Counted from the first letter of the stretch, positions 35,303 through 45,137 are shown. The stretch: DNA of 64,000 bases from Caulobacter sp. 73W (GCF_041021955.1 NZ_CP158375.1:434001-498000); one strand, 5' to 3'. The notes: a model not told the origin generated them from the letters alone. Numbers and translations: made by a program.

Positions 35303-36505
35303 TCATACCCGTGCTTGGCGGAGAACGAGGCATATACATGCCCCAAGGACTCCCATGCCAAGCCACCATTCCTGCCAGACGCCGAAACTGATCGCTCCGA
35401 CGGTCAGGTAGGCGATCAATGCGCCGAAGCCAGCCCCCGCCTCGGCCCGACTCTCCTCGGCCCGGTTGGCAAGGGTGAAGGCGGTCCAGCAGAAGAACAC
35501 CGCGCCCAGGGCGGCGCCGGCGGCCCCAAGCTCCAGCCAAAGCTGCAAGGCCGCGTTGTGCGGATGCAGGGGGATGGCGGGATCGAAGGTGCGGCTAGCG
35601 TCGAAGCCCCAGCCCAGGGCCGGCTTTTCCAGCACTTTCGCGGCGCTGAAGGCCCAGATGTCGAGCCGTGCATCCCAAGACTGGCCGACGATCCGGTGCA
35701 GCCAGGCGAACAGGCCGTTGCGCGCCGCCTCGAGGGTCAGGATCGGCGACAGGATGAAATAGAGGGCGATGGGCGGGATGAAGGCCAGACCGCCGATCCG
35801 TCCGCCGAAACGGATGGCGGCGAAGGCGATACCGCCCAGCAGCAAGGCCAGGATGGGCGCGTCCGCCCCCAGCAGGCCCGATGCGCCGATCAGCAGCAAG
35901 CCCGCGGCCGGGGCGGCCAACTTCCAGCCGCTGCGCCAGGCGGCGACGGCGGCGGGCCAGAACAGCACCGCCAGGACGTAGATGCCCTGGGCGATGTTGC
36001 GGCGGGCGAGATCGGCGCGGATCGGGTCGCCGATCGCCTGCTTCACCGCCTGGTACAGGGCAGCGCCCAACAGGCCGTCGATGAACAGGATGAGCGCCAG
36101 AAGCCCCGTCCCCGCCGCCAGCACCGCCTGGGCGCGACGCGCTGAGCGGGCGGCCAGCTGGGCGAACGCCAGGACGGCGGAGCCATAGAGCGCCAGCTGC
36201 AGCGGCAGCTTCAGCGCGTTCTCCAGCGCCGCCTTCGGCTTGACGCCGACATAAGGGCTCCAGTCGAGCGAGATCAGCGCCCAGATGACCAACAGCAGCA
36301 AAGGAGCCATCGGCAGGATGGAGCCCCACCGCCGGCGCAGCAGCGGCAGAGCCATCACCCCCGCGACACCCATCAGCGGCGCGAAAGCCAGGGGCGCGAG
36401 GTAGCCAAGGATCGGCGTCAGGACGAGGACGAACCCGGCGGTGAAGCCCAGCCAGGCCTCTCCTCGCGTCGGGCGCGATGCGGCTTCTACGGAAACGTCG
36501 GTCAA
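35303..36505 (-). CDS. O-antigen ligase/polymerase-like membrane protein (Wzy_C type)
   Basis: 400 residues with about ten membrane segments. No ATG or GTG exists near the N-terminus; the TTG at 36503-36505 is chosen because GGAG lies 10 bases upstream and it overlaps the stop of the glutathione reductase gene (TTGA), giving translational coupling. The periplasmic loop RLDIWAFSAAKVLEKPALGWGFDASR, followed by LHPHNAALQLWLELGAAGA, is the conserved Wzy_C pattern, where His and Arg are used to join or polymerise lipid-linked glycans. Members include WaaL and Wzy; which one this is remains open. Confidence 0.8.
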   Translation of the reverse strand: MTDVSVEAASRPTRGEAWLGFTAGFVLVLTPILGYLAPLAFAPLMGVAGVMALPLLRRRWGSILPMAPLLLLVIWALISLDWSPYVGVKPKAALENALKLPLQLALYGSAVLAFAQLAARSARRAQAVLAAGTGLLALILFIDGLLGAALYQAVKQAIGDPIRADLARRNIAQGIYVLAVLFWPAAVAAWRSGWKLAAPAAGLLLIGASGLLGADAPILALLLGGIAFAAIRFGGRIGGLAFIPPIALYFILSPILTLEAARNGLFAWLHRIVGQSWDARLDIWAFSAAKVLEKPALGWGFDASRTFDPAIPLHPHNAALQLWLELGAAGAALGAVFFCWTAFTLANRAEESRAEAGAGFGALIAYLTVGAISFGVWQEWWLGMGVLGACICLVLRQARV

Positions 36506-37887
36506 GCGGCGCCCAGCTCCGGCGGCACATACTTCTCGCGCATGGTCACCAGCTCCTCGGCGGCCGTCGGGTGGACGGCGCAGGTGGAATCCCACTGGGC
36601 CTTGGTCGCGCCCATCTTCACCGCCACGGCGGCGAGCTGGATCATCTCCGGCGCATCGGGGCCGACGATATGGACGCCAACCACCTTCTGGGTCTCGGCC
36701 TCGACGACCAGCTTCATCAGGCAACGCTCCTCGACGCCCGCGAAAGCATACTTCATCGGGCGGAAGACGGTCCGATAGATATCGACCTTGCCGAATTTGC
36801 GGCGGCCGTCGGCCTCGCTCAGCCCCACCGAGCCGATCGGCGGCTGGGAGAACACGGCGCTGGCGACGTTGTCGTGATCGAAGGTGGTCAGGTTGTCGTA
36901 GAATTCGGTCTGGGCGAAGGCCGCGCCTTCGCGGATCGCGACCGGCGTCAGGTTGATGCGGTCGGTCACGTCGCCGACGGCCCAGATGCCCTCCGCCGTC
37001 GTGCGCGACTGCTCGTCGACCTTCACGGCGCCCTTCTCGTTCAGCTCCACCCCGACGGTGTCGAGGCCCAGACCGTCCACATGCGGCTTGCGGCCGGTGG
37101 CGTAGAGGATCTGGTCGCTCTCGCAGATGATGCCGTTGCCCAGATGGGCGACGAGACCGCCGGCGGTCTTCTCGATCTTTGTCGGCGAGCAACCGAGGAC
37201 GACGCGGATGCCGCGCTTCTCCAACTCGCCGGCCAGGTGCGCGCGGATGTCGTCGTCGAAGCCGCGCAGGACATTGGTGCCGCGATAGACCAGGGTCACG
37301 TCCGAGCCGAGGCCAGCGAAGATGCCGGCGAACTCCACGGCGATGTAGCCGCCGCCGACGATAACGATCCGCTTCGGCAGGGCTTCCAGATGGAAGGCGT
37401 CGTCCGAGGTGATGACGTGCTCGATGCCCGGCACTTCCTCCGGCACGGACGGGCGGCCGCCCACGGCGATCAGGATCTTCTTGGCCGTCACCGTGCGGGC
37501 GTCGTTGCCGGTGATCTCGATGGTGTGCGGACCCTTGATGGTCGCGCGGCCATGGACGATCTCGACCCCGGCGTTGTGCAGGTTGCGCACGTAGATGCCG
37601 GACAGGCGGGCGATCTCGACGTCCTTGGCCTCGATGAAGGTCTTCCAGTCGAAGGTGCTCTCGACCTTCGACCAGCCGTAGCTTTCGGCCGTCTTGAAGT
37701 GGTGGGCGAATTCGGAGGCGTAGACCATGAACTTCTTGGGCACGCAGCCGCGGATCACGCAGGTGCCGCCGACCCGATACTCCTCCGCCACGGCGACCTT
37801 GGCCCCGCTCATGGCCGCGAGGCGCGAGGCCCGGACGCCGCCGGAGCCGGCGCCGATGACGAAGAGGTCGTAGTCGTAGTCAGCCAT
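36502..37887 (-). CDS. gor: glutathione-disulfide reductase
   Basis: 461 residues. It reduces oxidised glutathione with NADPH using FAD. Seen: FAD-binding FVIGAGSGGVRASRLA, the redox disulfide GTCVIRGCVPKK (Cys43 and Cys48), the NADPH-binding IVIVGGGYIAVEFAG followed by YRGTNVLRGFDDDI with Arg residues for NADPH, GIWAVGDVTDRINLTPVA, and the catalytic HPTAAEE with His439. The Arg-containing NADP site and the CVxxGCVPKK spacing favour glutathione over dihydrolipoyl substrates. It overlaps the O-antigen ligase-like gene and follows rpiA by 44 bases. Confidence 0.94.
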   Translation of the reverse strand: MADYDYDLFVIGAGSGGVRASRLAAMSGAKVAVAEEYRVGGTCVIRGCVPKKFMVYASEFAHHFKTAESYGWSKVESTFDWKTFIEAKDVEIARLSGIYVRNLHNAGVEIVHGRATIKGPHTIEITGNDARTVTAKKILIAVGGRPSVPEEVPGIEHVITSDDAFHLEALPKRIVIVGGGYIAVEFAGIFAGLGSDVTLVYRGTNVLRGFDDDIRAHLAGELEKRGIRVVLGCSPTKIEKTAGGLVAHLGNGIICESDQILYATGRKPHVDGLGLDTVGVELNEKGAVKVDEQSRTTAEGIWAVGDVTDRINLTPVAIREGAAFAQTEFYDNLTTFDHDNVASAVFSQPPIGSVGLSEADGRRKFGKVDIYRTVFRPMKYAFAGVEERCLMKLVVEAETQKVVGVHIVGPDAPEMIQLAAVAVKMGATKAQWDSTCAVHPTAAEELVTMREKYVPPELGAA

Positions 37888-37931
37888 CGATGGCTCCCGA
37901 TCCAGTCACGCTTGAACCCACAGATAGGGTC

Positions 37932-38618
37932 TCAGGGTTGAAGGCGCACTATGCCGTCGTCGGTTCCCAGCAGGGCTTCTTCGGCGAGATCAAGGAACAG
38001 GCCGTGCTCGACCACGCCCGTGACGCTCTTCAGGGCCGCCGCCAGGGCTGAGGGGTCCGCGATCCGGCCACAGGCCACGTCGTAGATCAGATTGCCGCCA
38101 TCGGTCTTCACCGGCGCGCCGTCCTTGACCCGCAGGCGCGGCGGAATGCCGATGTCGCACTCCGACAGGGCGTCGCAGATGCGGCGGCTGGTGGAGATGT
38201 GGCCAAAGGCCACCACCTCGATCGGCAGGGCGAACTTGCCAAGGGTTTCGACCTTCTTGGCGGCGTCGGCGATGACCACGCAGCGCTTGGACGCCTCCCA
38301 GACCAGCTTCTCGCGAAGCAGGGCCGCGCCGCCGCCCTTGATCAGGGACAGGCCGGGGCCGATCTCGTCGGCGCCGTCCACGGTCACGTCGATCTCGGAC
38401 ACGTCATTGAGGTCGAGCAGCGGGATGCCCAGTTCCGTCGCCAGGGCGGCGGTGGCTTCCGACGTCGGGACGCCTTTGACGCCCGTCAGCTTGCGCGCGG
38501 CCAGCGCCTTGACGAACCAGGCGGCGGTGGAGCCGGTCCCCAGGCCAACGATCATCCCGCTTTCGACGAGTTCGGCGGCGGCTTCGCCGGAGATACGCTT
38601 CTGGTCGTCGGCGCTCAC
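37932..38618 (-). CDS. rpiA: ribose-5-phosphate isomerase A
   Basis: 228 residues. It interconverts ribose 5-phosphate and ribulose 5-phosphate in the pentose phosphate pathway. Motifs: [15 protein letters not shown] (phosphate loop), [38 protein letters not shown] in consecutive pieces (catalytic Asp, Glu and Lys), and [11 protein letters not shown]. Its start overlaps the glmU stop by four bases, and gor follows, so glmU-rpiA-gor-ligase is a likely operon. Confidence 0.95.
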   Translation of the reverse strand: MSADDQKRISGEAAAELVESGMIVGLGTGSTAAWFVKALAARKLTGVKGVPTSEATAALATELGIPLLDLNDVSEIDVTVDGADEIGPGLSLIKGGGAALLREKLVWEASKRCVVIADAAKKVETLGKFALPIEVVAFGHISTSRRICDALSECDIGIPPRLRVKDGAPVKTDGGNLIYDVACGRIADPSALAAALKSVTGVVEHGLFLDLAEEALLGTDDGIVRLQP

Positions 38619-39991
38619 TTCTGCGCTCCCTTCTTCTTCGCGGCCTTCAAGGCGCGGAATTTGGCGGCCCAGCCGGGCTTGGTGGTTTGTTCGGCGCGGG
38701 CCAGGGCCAGAGCGCCGGCCTCGACATCCTTGGTGATGACGGAGCCGGACGCCGTCATGGCGTTTTCGCCTACGGTCACCGGAGCCACGAGAGCGCTATT
38801 GGAACCAATGAAGGCGCCGGGACCGACGTGGGTCTCGAACTTCTCGAAGCCGTCGTAATTGCAGAAGATCGTGCCGGCGCCGATGTTGGCCTTGGGGCCT
38901 ACCGTGCCGTCGCCCAGATAGGACAAGTGGTTGGCCTTGGCCCCCTCGCCCATCTTGACCTTCTTCACCTCGACGAAGTTGCCGACCTTGGCGTCGCGGC
39001 CGATGTCGGCGCCGGGGCGCAGGCGGGCATAGGGGCCGATCTCGGCTCCTTCGTGGACCACCGCGCCCTCCAGATGGCTGAAGGCGCGAATCTGGGCGCC
39101 GCTGGCCACGCTTACCCCCGGGCCGAACACGACGTTGGGCTCCACCACGACGCCCGCCGCCAGTTCGGTGTCCCACGACAGGAAGACCGTTTCCGGCGCG
39201 GGCATGGACACGCCCCCGTCCATGGCGGCCAGACGACGGCGGCGCTGGAAAGCCGCCTCGGCGGCGGCCAGCTCGGCCTGGGAGTTCACCCCCATCACCG
39301 CCTCTTCGGAAGCGAAGGCCACGCGGGCCTGCAGGTGGGCGTCATGGGCCAGGCCGACGATGTCAGTCAGGTAGTACTCGCCCTTGGCGTTGGCGTTGGT
39401 GACCTTTGACAGCAGGTCGAACAGCACGCCGACGTCGGCGGCCAGGACACCGGAGTTGCAGTGCTTCACCGCTAGCACCGTCTCGTCCGCCTCCTTGGCC
39501 TCGACGATGCGCAGCAGGATCTGGTGTGGGGCGATGATCAGTCGGCCATAGGCGCCCGGATCGGCGGCGTCGAAGCCCAGCACCGCCACATCGGCGTCCC
39601 CGCCCCTCAGATCGAACAGCGGCGCGATCGTCTGGGCGTTCAGCATGGGGCAGTCGGCATAGGTGACCACCACATCGCCGCTGAAGCCCTCCAGAGCCTT
39701 CCTGGCGGCCAGGACGGCGTGCCCCGTGCCCTGGGGCGGGTCCTGGATAGCCACGGCGCTCTCGCCCAGGCGCTTGGCCACATGCGCGCCGACCTGCGGG
39801 CTGTGCGCGCCGCAGACGACCACGATGCGCTCGCAGCCCAGGCTTTGCGCCGCGTCGATGGCGTGGTCCAGCATGGTGCGGCCGCCGACCTTGTGCAGCA
39901 CCTTGGGCGTCGGCGATTTCATGCGCGTGCCCTGGCCGGCGGCGAGGATCACCGCGGCGCGGGGGCGGCCCTTGGGGGCGGCGGTGGTCAT
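38615..39991 (-). CDS. glmU: bifunctional GlcNAc-1-P uridyltransferase / GlcN-1-P acetyltransferase
   Basis: 458 residues, standard for GlmU, which makes UDP-GlcNAc for peptidoglycan and lipopolysaccharide in the cytosol. The N-terminal uridyltransferase has [20 protein letters not shown] (the GxGTRMxS-x(4)-K pattern) and [10 protein letters not shown], with the metal-binding Asp. The C-terminal left-handed beta-helix acetyltransferase shows hexapeptide repeats ([19 protein letters not shown], then [20 protein letters not shown]) and [12 protein letters not shown]. First gene of the minus-strand run; it diverges from gph across 56 bases. Confidence 0.96.
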   Translation of the reverse strand: MTTAAPKGRPRAAVILAAGQGTRMKSPTPKVLHKVGGRTMLDHAIDAAQSLGCERIVVVCGAHSPQVGAHVAKRLGESAVAIQDPPQGTGHAVLAARKALEGFSGDVVVTYADCPMLNAQTIAPLFDLRGGDADVAVLGFDAADPGAYGRLIIAPHQILLRIVEAKEADETVLAVKHCNSGVLAADVGVLFDLLSKVTNANAKGEYYLTDIVGLAHDAHLQARVAFASEEAVMGVNSQAELAAAEAAFQRRRRLAAMDGGVSMPAPETVFLSWDTELAAGVVVEPNVVFGPGVSVASGAQIRAFSHLEGAVVHEGAEIGPYARLRPGADIGRDAKVGNFVEVKKVKMGEGAKANHLSYLGDGTVGPKANIGAGTIFCNYDGFEKFETHVGPGAFIGSNSALVAPVTVGENAMTASGSVITKDVEAGALALARAEQTTKPGWAAKFRALKAAKKKGAQK

Positions 39992-40047
39992 GGCGACTCG
40001 CGCTCCTGCATTGCTTTCCCCTCGCGTTTAGCGGAAACGGCGGCCTT

Positions 40048-40743
40048 ATGCATGACCAGCTCCCGCTTTCCGGCCTGACCGTCGCTTTCGATCTCGACGG
40101 CACGCTTGTCGACACCGCGCCCGATCTGATCGGAGCGCTGAACACCGTACTCGACGAGGAGGGGCTGGCGCCCCTGCCCTACGAGGACGTCCGCCTGATG
40201 GTGGGGCGCGGCGCCAAGGCGTTGCTGGAGCAAGGCTTCGCCGCCGCCGGCGCGCCCATGGACGCGGACCGCACGCCCAAGCTGGTGGAGCGATTCATCG
40301 CCATCTACCTGGGCCGCATCGCCCACGAGAGCACGCCGTTCCCCGGCGTGATCGAGGCGCTGAAGACACTGCGGGCCGACGGGGCCAAGCTCTGCGTCTG
40401 CACCAACAAGCTGACGAACCTGTCCACGGCCCTGCTGGACGCCCTGGAGATGACGCCGCTGTTCGACGCCGTGGTGGGCCAGGACAAGGCCCCCGCCCCC
40501 AAGCCGGACGCCCGTCACCTGCTGGCCGCCATCGAGGCGGTGGGCGGCAGCACCGACCGCGCCATTCTGGTCGGCGACAGCATCGCCGACGTCGGGGCCG
40601 GCAAGAATGCCGGCGTCCCCGTCGTGGTGGTCAGCTTCGGCTACACCGAAGCGCCCGCCAAGGAACTGGGCGGCGACATCGTCATCGATCACTTCGACGA
40701 GCTGGACAGGGTGGTGCGCGCCTGGGCCAAGGGCGCCGCCTGA
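40048..40743 (+). CDS. gph: phosphoglycolate phosphatase (HAD family)
   Basis: 231 residues. HAD motif I is FDLDGTLVDTAPD (nucleophile Asp15, acid/base Asp17), motif II CVCTNK, motif III the Lys of KAPAPKPDARHLL, and motif IV VGDSIADVGAGKNAG. The cap domain of about 65 residues after motif I is of the Gph type. It removes 2-phosphoglycolate arising from DNA-repair ends or oxygenation. A hairpin terminator follows. Confidence 0.9.
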   Translation: MHDQLPLSGLTVAFDLDGTLVDTAPDLIGALNTVLDEEGLAPLPYEDVRLMVGRGAKALLEQGFAAAGAPMDADRTPKLVERFIAIYLGRIAHESTPFPGVIEALKTLRADGAKLCVCTNKLTNLSTALLDALEMTPLFDAVVGQDKAPAPKPDARHLLAAIEAVGGSTDRAILVGDSIADVGAGKNAGVPVVVVSFGYTEAPAKELGGDIVIDHFDELDRVVRAWAKGAA

Positions 40744-40744
40744 T

Positions 40745-40766
40745 CTGGCCTTGAAGGCCGGATTTT
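40745..40766 (+). terminator. hairpin terminator after gph
   Basis: CTGGCC at 40745-40750 pairs with GGCCGG at 40756-40761 (one G-T pair) over a 5-base loop, followed by ATTTT. It begins right behind the gph stop and before the opposing tRNA gene. Confidence 0.65.
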
Positions 40767-40777
40767 CAGGGAAGGAA

Positions 40778-40852
40778 TGGTGGATGCGACAGGGATTGAA
40801 CCTGTGACCCCCTCGGTGTGAACGAGGTGCTCTCCCGCTGAGCTACGCATCC
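40778..40852 (-). tRNA. tRNA-Val (anticodon CAC)
   Basis: A 75-base cloverleaf with encoded CCA at 40778-40780. Acceptor GGATGCG pairs fully with CGCATCC; the D arm is GCTC/GAGC, the anticodon stem CCTCG/CGAGG with loop TTCACAC (anticodon CAC), and the T arm ACAGG-TTCAATC-CCTGT. It reads GTG valine codons. Confidence 0.95.
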
Positions 40853-40943
40853 GCCGGCAGGAAGGGTTGCGCCTATAGCCCGCCCATTCGGCGGGGGCAA
40901 GGCGCTTTTGCGAACCTTGTCCCCAAAGCTGTGAACACCGCCG

Positions 40944-41300
40944 TCAGACGGCGATCAGGGCGACCGCCACGCGGCGTCCCTGGGTGGCCAAAACGTTGTA
41001 GAGTTTGGCCGCCGCCTCGGTGGACATGAACTCCAGACCCAGGCCCGCGGCGCGCATGGCGTCCCTCACGGCGCGCGACGGCGGCGCCATCACCGCGCCG
41101 GTGCCCAGAAGGATGAATTCGGAAACGCCCGGCCCCGCCGCGACAACGTCGGCGAAGTCCTCGGGCTTCAGGTCGGCAAGATTGCTGACCGGCCAGACAT
41201 GCGGCTGATCGCCGAGCAGCAGGAGCGAGCCGTCGTGCCGCTTGCCCTGCACGCGAAAGCCGCCGTCCCCGTAGGCGTCGATGGACGGCGGCTGACGCAT
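40944..41300 (-). CDS. Mth938/DUF498-family protein
   Basis: 118 residues. The fold is recognised from YGDGGFRVQGKRHDGSLLLL, WPVSNLADLKPEDF, EFILLGTGAVMAPPSRAVRDAM and LEFMSTEAAAKLYNVLATQGRRVAVALI in pieces, the pattern of the Mth938-like family. That family includes NDUFAF3, a mitochondrial complex I assembly factor. The position directly after yajC-secD-secF is conserved in alphaproteobacteria, so co-expression with the Sec accessory proteins is likely. Biochemical role unknown. Confidence 0.88.
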   Translation of the reverse strand: MRQPPSIDAYGDGGFRVQGKRHDGSLLLLGDQPHVWPVSNLADLKPEDFADVVAAGPGVSEFILLGTGAVMAPPSRAVRDAMRAAGLGLEFMSTEAAAKLYNVLATQGRRVAVALIAV

Positions 41301-41307
41301 GACTGGA

Positions 41308-42238
41308 TCAGGCCTTGGCCGGAGCCGCGTCGCCGGCGCCGCGATTGACGCCCCACACCAGCACTAGCGGCAAGGCGACGTAGATCGACGAATAGGTGCC
41401 GATCAGGATGCCGAAAACCAGGGTGAAGATCAGCGGGAACAGGGTCGGGCCGCCCAGGAACAGCATGCCCGCCAGCGCCAGCAGCGCCGTCGAGCCGGTG
41501 ATCAGAGTACGGGACAGACGCTCGTTCTCCGACAGGTCGATCAGGTCGCGCAGCGGCGTGACCTTGTACTTGCGCAGGTTCTCGCGAAGACGGTCGAAGG
41601 TGATGACCTTCTCGTTCATCGAGTAGCCGACCACGGTCAGCAGCGCGGCGATGGTGGTCATCGAGAATTCGATGTGCAGCGCCGAGAGCATGCCAAGCGT
41701 CAGCACGGCGTCATGAAGCACGCCCACCACGGCGGCCACGCCGAACTGCAGCTGGAACCGGATCCAGATGTAGAGAAGCATCAGGCCCATGGCGATCGAC
41801 AGGGCGGTGAAGCCCGAGCGGAAGAGCTCTCCCGAAACCTTCGGGCCGACGATGTCCACGCGCTTGAACTGGATGCCGGTGAACTTCTCGGCCAGCTGCT
41901 TCTTGATGACCTCGGCGCCTTCGATCGAGTTGACGTTCTCGGCGAGGCGGAAGCGCAGGATGGCCGCGTTGACGGAGCCGATCGACTGAACCTGCGCGTC
42001 CTCGGCGCCCATTTCACCGAGGCTGCTGCGCAGCTCGGCGATGGGGGCCGGACCAGGAGTTCTGGATTTCCATCATCGTGCCGCCGGCGAAGTCGGTGCC
42101 GAGGTTCAGCCCGCGGGTGAACAGCGACACGCCCGAGGCGACCACGAAGATGATCGACACCACGGCCAGGTACGGCGCCAGCTTCGTGAAGCGGAAGTTG
42201 GTGACGTGGGGAAGGTTTTTGATCAGGGGCCAATGCAT
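41308..42238 (-). CDS. secF: protein translocase subunit SecF, frameshifted in this sequence
   Basis: SecF with SecD forms the membrane complex that uses proton motive force to complete Sec export. The start is MHWPLIKNLPHVTN (ATG at 42236-42238), with the first membrane segment and the loop GLNLGTDFAGGTMMEIQN in one frame. From PGPAPIAELRSSLGEMG on, the rest (AEDAQVQSIGS, GPKVSGELFRSG, membrane segments 2-6, YSMNEKVITFDRLREN) is in another frame. The change lies at about 42055-42063, one base gained or two lost. All other conserved parts are intact. SecD and YajC are upstream in the same operon. An assembly error is more likely than gene loss. Confidence 0.88.
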
Positions 42239-42249
42239 GGTCGCGTCCC

Positions 42250-43848
42250 TTAAATCGGAAGTTTCTTGGGACGAGCCGAGCGGAACCACAGGCCAAGCAG
42301 GACCTGGGTGACCAGCAGCGCCGTGAACAGCGAGGTGAACACGCCCACCGACAGGGTCCAGGCGAAGCCCTTCACCACGCCGGAGCCGAACTGGAACATG
42401 ATCAGCGCCGAGATGAGCGAGGTCACGTTGGCGTCGATGATCGAGACCAGGGCGCGGCTGAAGCCGATGTCCATGGCCGATAGAGGCGGTCTGCCTGCCC
42501 GCTCCTCGTCACGCATCCGCTCATAGACCAGCACGTTGGCGTCTACCGCCACCGCGAGGGTCAGGATCATGCCGGCGATGCCGGGCAAGGTCAGGGTGGC
42601 CTGGGTCAGCGACAGGATCGCCACGAGCAGGATCACGTTCAGGAACAGGGCCAGCACCGCCGTCCCCCCGAACAGCCCGCCATAAGCCAGAAGCATGAAC
42701 ACGACCACGGCGACGAAGCCGATGGCGATCGAGATGGCGCCGGCGCGGACGGCGTCAGCCCCCAGCTCGGCGCCGACGGTGCGCTGCTCCTCGACCTTCA
42801 GCGGCGCCGGAAGGGCGCCGGCCCGCAGCAGGACGGCCAGGTCGTTGGCCGTCTGGACGGTGAAGTTGCCGGTGATCTGGCCCGAGCCGCCGGTGATCGC
42901 GGTGTTGATGACCGGGGCCGAGATGACCTTGTTGTCCAGGACGATGGCGAAACGCTTGCCGATGTTGGCGGCGGTGGCGTCGCCGAAACGACGGGCGCCC
43001 TGGCCGTTGAAGCGGAACGACACCACCGGGCTGCCCGACTGCTGGTCGAACTGCTGCTGGGCGTCGGTCAGCATCTCACCGGTGACCACGGCGCGCTTCT
43101 TGAGGACGTAGCCGGCGGTGTAGCCGTCCTCGGACGGCACATAGACTGAGCCGGGCGGAATGCGGCCGGCCGCCATCTCTTCCGGCGTGACGGTCTCGTC
43201 GACCATCTGGAAGGTCAGTTTGGCGGTCTGGCCGATGACGTTCTTCAGGCGCTCAGGATCGCTCTCACCCGCCGCCTGCACGACGATGCGGTTGGTGCCT
43301 TGGCGATTGATCGCCGGTTCCTTCGTGCCCATCTGGTCGATCCGGCGACGGATGATTTCGATGGACTGATCGACCGCCTTGGCCGCTTCGGCGTTGAACG
43401 CCGCGGCGACGAAGGTGATTTCGATACGCTGGCCCTGCAGGTTGACGTTGACGTCACGCCCGCCGGGCGTGCCGGCCAGCGGCGCGCCGACGGTATTGCG
43501 CAGGGTGTTGGCGGCCGTGTTGGCCTGGGCCGCGTCGGTGATGAACACCGAGATGCGGCCGTTCTGCTCGCCAAGGCCGCTGAACGCGATCTGTTCGTTG
43601 CGCAGGGTCGTGCGCACGTCCTCGACCATGTTGTTCAGGCGTTCGGCGCGCAGGGCCTGGGTATCCACCTCGAGCAGCAGATAGGAGCCGCCCTGAAGGT
43701 CGAGGCCTAGGTTAAGCCGCTGCTTGGGCATCCAGCCCGGCAGCGAATCCACCGTCCGTTGCGGCAGGACGTTCGGCAGGGCGAAGAGCACCCCAAACAC
43801 GAGCGCCAGGACGACGAGGACGATTTTCCAGCGTGAGAGAGCGATCAT
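42250..43848 (-). CDS. secD: protein translocase subunit SecD
   Basis: 532 residues. One N-terminal membrane helix precedes a large periplasmic region with PNVLPQRTVDSLPGWMPKQR and the signature LNLGLDLQGGSYLLLEVD. Five more helices follow, including VDANVLVYERMRDEERAG in the SecD/SecF export fold. It works with SecF and YajC to drive late translocation and release of exported proteins. It lies 24 bases downstream of yajC and 11 bases upstream of secF. Confidence 0.96.
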   Translation of the reverse strand: MIALSRWKIVLVVLALVFGVLFALPNVLPQRTVDSLPGWMPKQRLNLGLDLQGGSYLLLEVDTQALRAERLNNMVEDVRTTLRNEQIAFSGLGEQNGRISVFITDAAQANTAANTLRNTVGAPLAGTPGGRDVNVNLQGQRIEITFVAAAFNAEAAKAVDQSIEIIRRRIDQMGTKEPAINRQGTNRIVVQAAGESDPERLKNVIGQTAKLTFQMVDETVTPEEMAAGRIPPGSVYVPSEDGYTAGYVLKKRAVVTGEMLTDAQQQFDQQSGSPVVSFRFNGQGARRFGDATAANIGKRFAIVLDNKVISAPVINTAITGGSGQITGNFTVQTANDLAVLLRAGALPAPLKVEEQRTVGAELGADAVRAGAISIAIGFVAVVVFMLLAYGGLFGGTAVLALFLNVILLVAILSLTQATLTLPGIAGMILTLAVAVDANVLVYERMRDEERAGRPPLSAMDIGFSRALVSIIDANVTSLISALIMFQFGSGVVKGFAWTLSVGVFTSLFTALLVTQVLLGLWFRSARPKKLPI

Positions 43849-43872
43849 GAAGGGGTGTTCGCCTGCGGGCCT

Positions 43873-44172
43873 TTAGTCGTTGGCCGGTTCGCCGCGGGTG
43901 CGAACTTCGGTGATCATGCCCTTGACCACCTTCACGGTGACGCCCTGGGCGATCTCCACGCCGACTTCCTTTTCCTCGACGCGCACGATCTTGCCGAGGA
44001 TGCCGCTGGAGAGGACGACGTTGTCACCGCGCTTCAGGCCGGCCAGCAGAGCGGCGTGTTCCTTCATCCGCTTTTGCTGCGGGCGGATCATGAGGAAGTA
44101 GAACAGCACCACGAGCAGCAGGATCGGGGCGATCTGGATCAGGAAATCCTGGGGACCGGCGGCCGGGTTCAT
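43873..44172 (-). CDS. yajC: preprotein translocase accessory subunit YajC
   Basis: 99 residues: one N-terminal membrane helix (residues about 10-28; FLIQIAPILLLVVLFYFLMIRP) and a small cytoplasmic domain with the family signature RPQQKRMKEHAALLAGLKRGD in pieces, then VVLSSGILGKIVRVEEKEV. It is a partner of SecDF. First gene of the minus-strand run yajC-secD-secF-Mth938; the 122 bases before it face the DUF815 gene. Confidence 0.95.
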   Translation of the reverse strand: MNPAAGPQDFLIQIAPILLLVVLFYFLMIRPQQKRMKEHAALLAGLKRGDNVVLSSGILGKIVRVEEKEVGVEIAQGVTVKVVKGMITEVRTRGEPAND

Positions 44173-44294
44173 TCACGTCTCCAATATATCTCTTGCGGCT
44201 CTCCGTTCGCGGAACGTGGCCGTTTTCAGGTCGGCGGAAGCTATGCGCTCGCCTCCCCTTTTGCAATGAGCGGTCGGAGGCTTATAGCCACACC

Positions 44295-45134
44295 ATGAGC
44301 CAGGACCTTTCCCCCATTCTCGCCCGCATCGCCGAAGCCCTCGAACGGATCGCCCCCGCGACCGCCTCGCAGGCCGATTTCAGCGGCGCCCGTCTGTTCC
44401 GCCATGATCCGGAGACGGGCGGCTTCCTGCCGGCCCCGGACTATCCCATGCCGGTGGACCTGCTGGTCGGCGTCGACCGGCAGAAGGAGAAGTTCCTGCA
44501 GAACCTGCAGCGCTTCGCCAGCGGCCTGCCGTGCAACGACGTCCTGCTGTGGGGCGTGCGGGGCACGGGCAAGAGCTCCATGGCCAAGGCGGCGTTCATG
44601 GAGGCGGCCAAGGCCCAGCCGGTCCTGAAGCTGGTGGAAGTGGATCGCGACGCGGTGACCGCCCTGCCCGCCCTGTTCGACGAGCTGCGCGGCCGGTCGG
44701 AGCGCTTCGTGGTCCTTTGCGACGACCTATCGTTCGAGGACGGCGCGGCGGCGGCCAAGGCCCTGAAGTCTGCCCTGGAAGGCGGCGTGTCAGGCCCGCC
44801 GGAGAATGTGCTGTTCGTGGCGACGTCCAACCGCCGCCACCTGATGCCCCGCGATCACGTGGAGGGCCGCGGCGCCATCGCCGCCCAGGAAGACGCCGAG
44901 GAAGAGATCAGCGTCTCGGACCGCTTCGGCCTGTGGCTAGGCTTCCCGCCCATGGACCAGCCGACCTACCTGGAGGCGATCCGCGTCTATTCGGAACGCT
45001 TCGGCCTGAAGGTCGAGAACCTGGAGCGCCGCGCCCTGCAATGGTCACAGCTCCGCGGCTCGCGTTCGGGCCGCATCGCCTGGCAGTTCGTCCGCGACCT
45101 GGCGGGCGAGCTTGGGGTGAAGCTGAACCCGTAA
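44295..45134 (+). CDS. DUF815-family AAA ATPase
   Basis: 279 residues. The ATG at 44295 is used since the upstream extension of the frame is not protein-like. Walker A is WGVRGTGKSSMAKA (near residue 93), Walker B VVLCDDLSFED, sensor 1 LFVATSNRRHLMP, and the C-terminal part GFPPMDQPTYLEAIRVYSER. The DUF815 group are small AAA-type ATPases of unknown biochemical role, common in alpha- and betaproteobacteria. It converges with dipM (3-base gap). Confidence 0.9.
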   Translation: MSQDLSPILARIAEALERIAPATASQADFSGARLFRHDPETGGFLPAPDYPMPVDLLVGVDRQKEKFLQNLQRFASGLPCNDVLLWGVRGTGKSSMAKAAFMEAAKAQPVLKLVEVDRDAVTALPALFDELRGRSERFVVLCDDLSFEDGAAAAKALKSALEGGVSGPPENVLFVATSNRRHLMPRDHVEGRGAIAAQEDAEEEISVSDRFGLWLGFPPMDQPTYLEAIRVYSERFGLKVENLERRALQWSQLRGSRSGRIAWQFVRDLAGELGVKLNP

Positions 45135-45137
45135 GGC

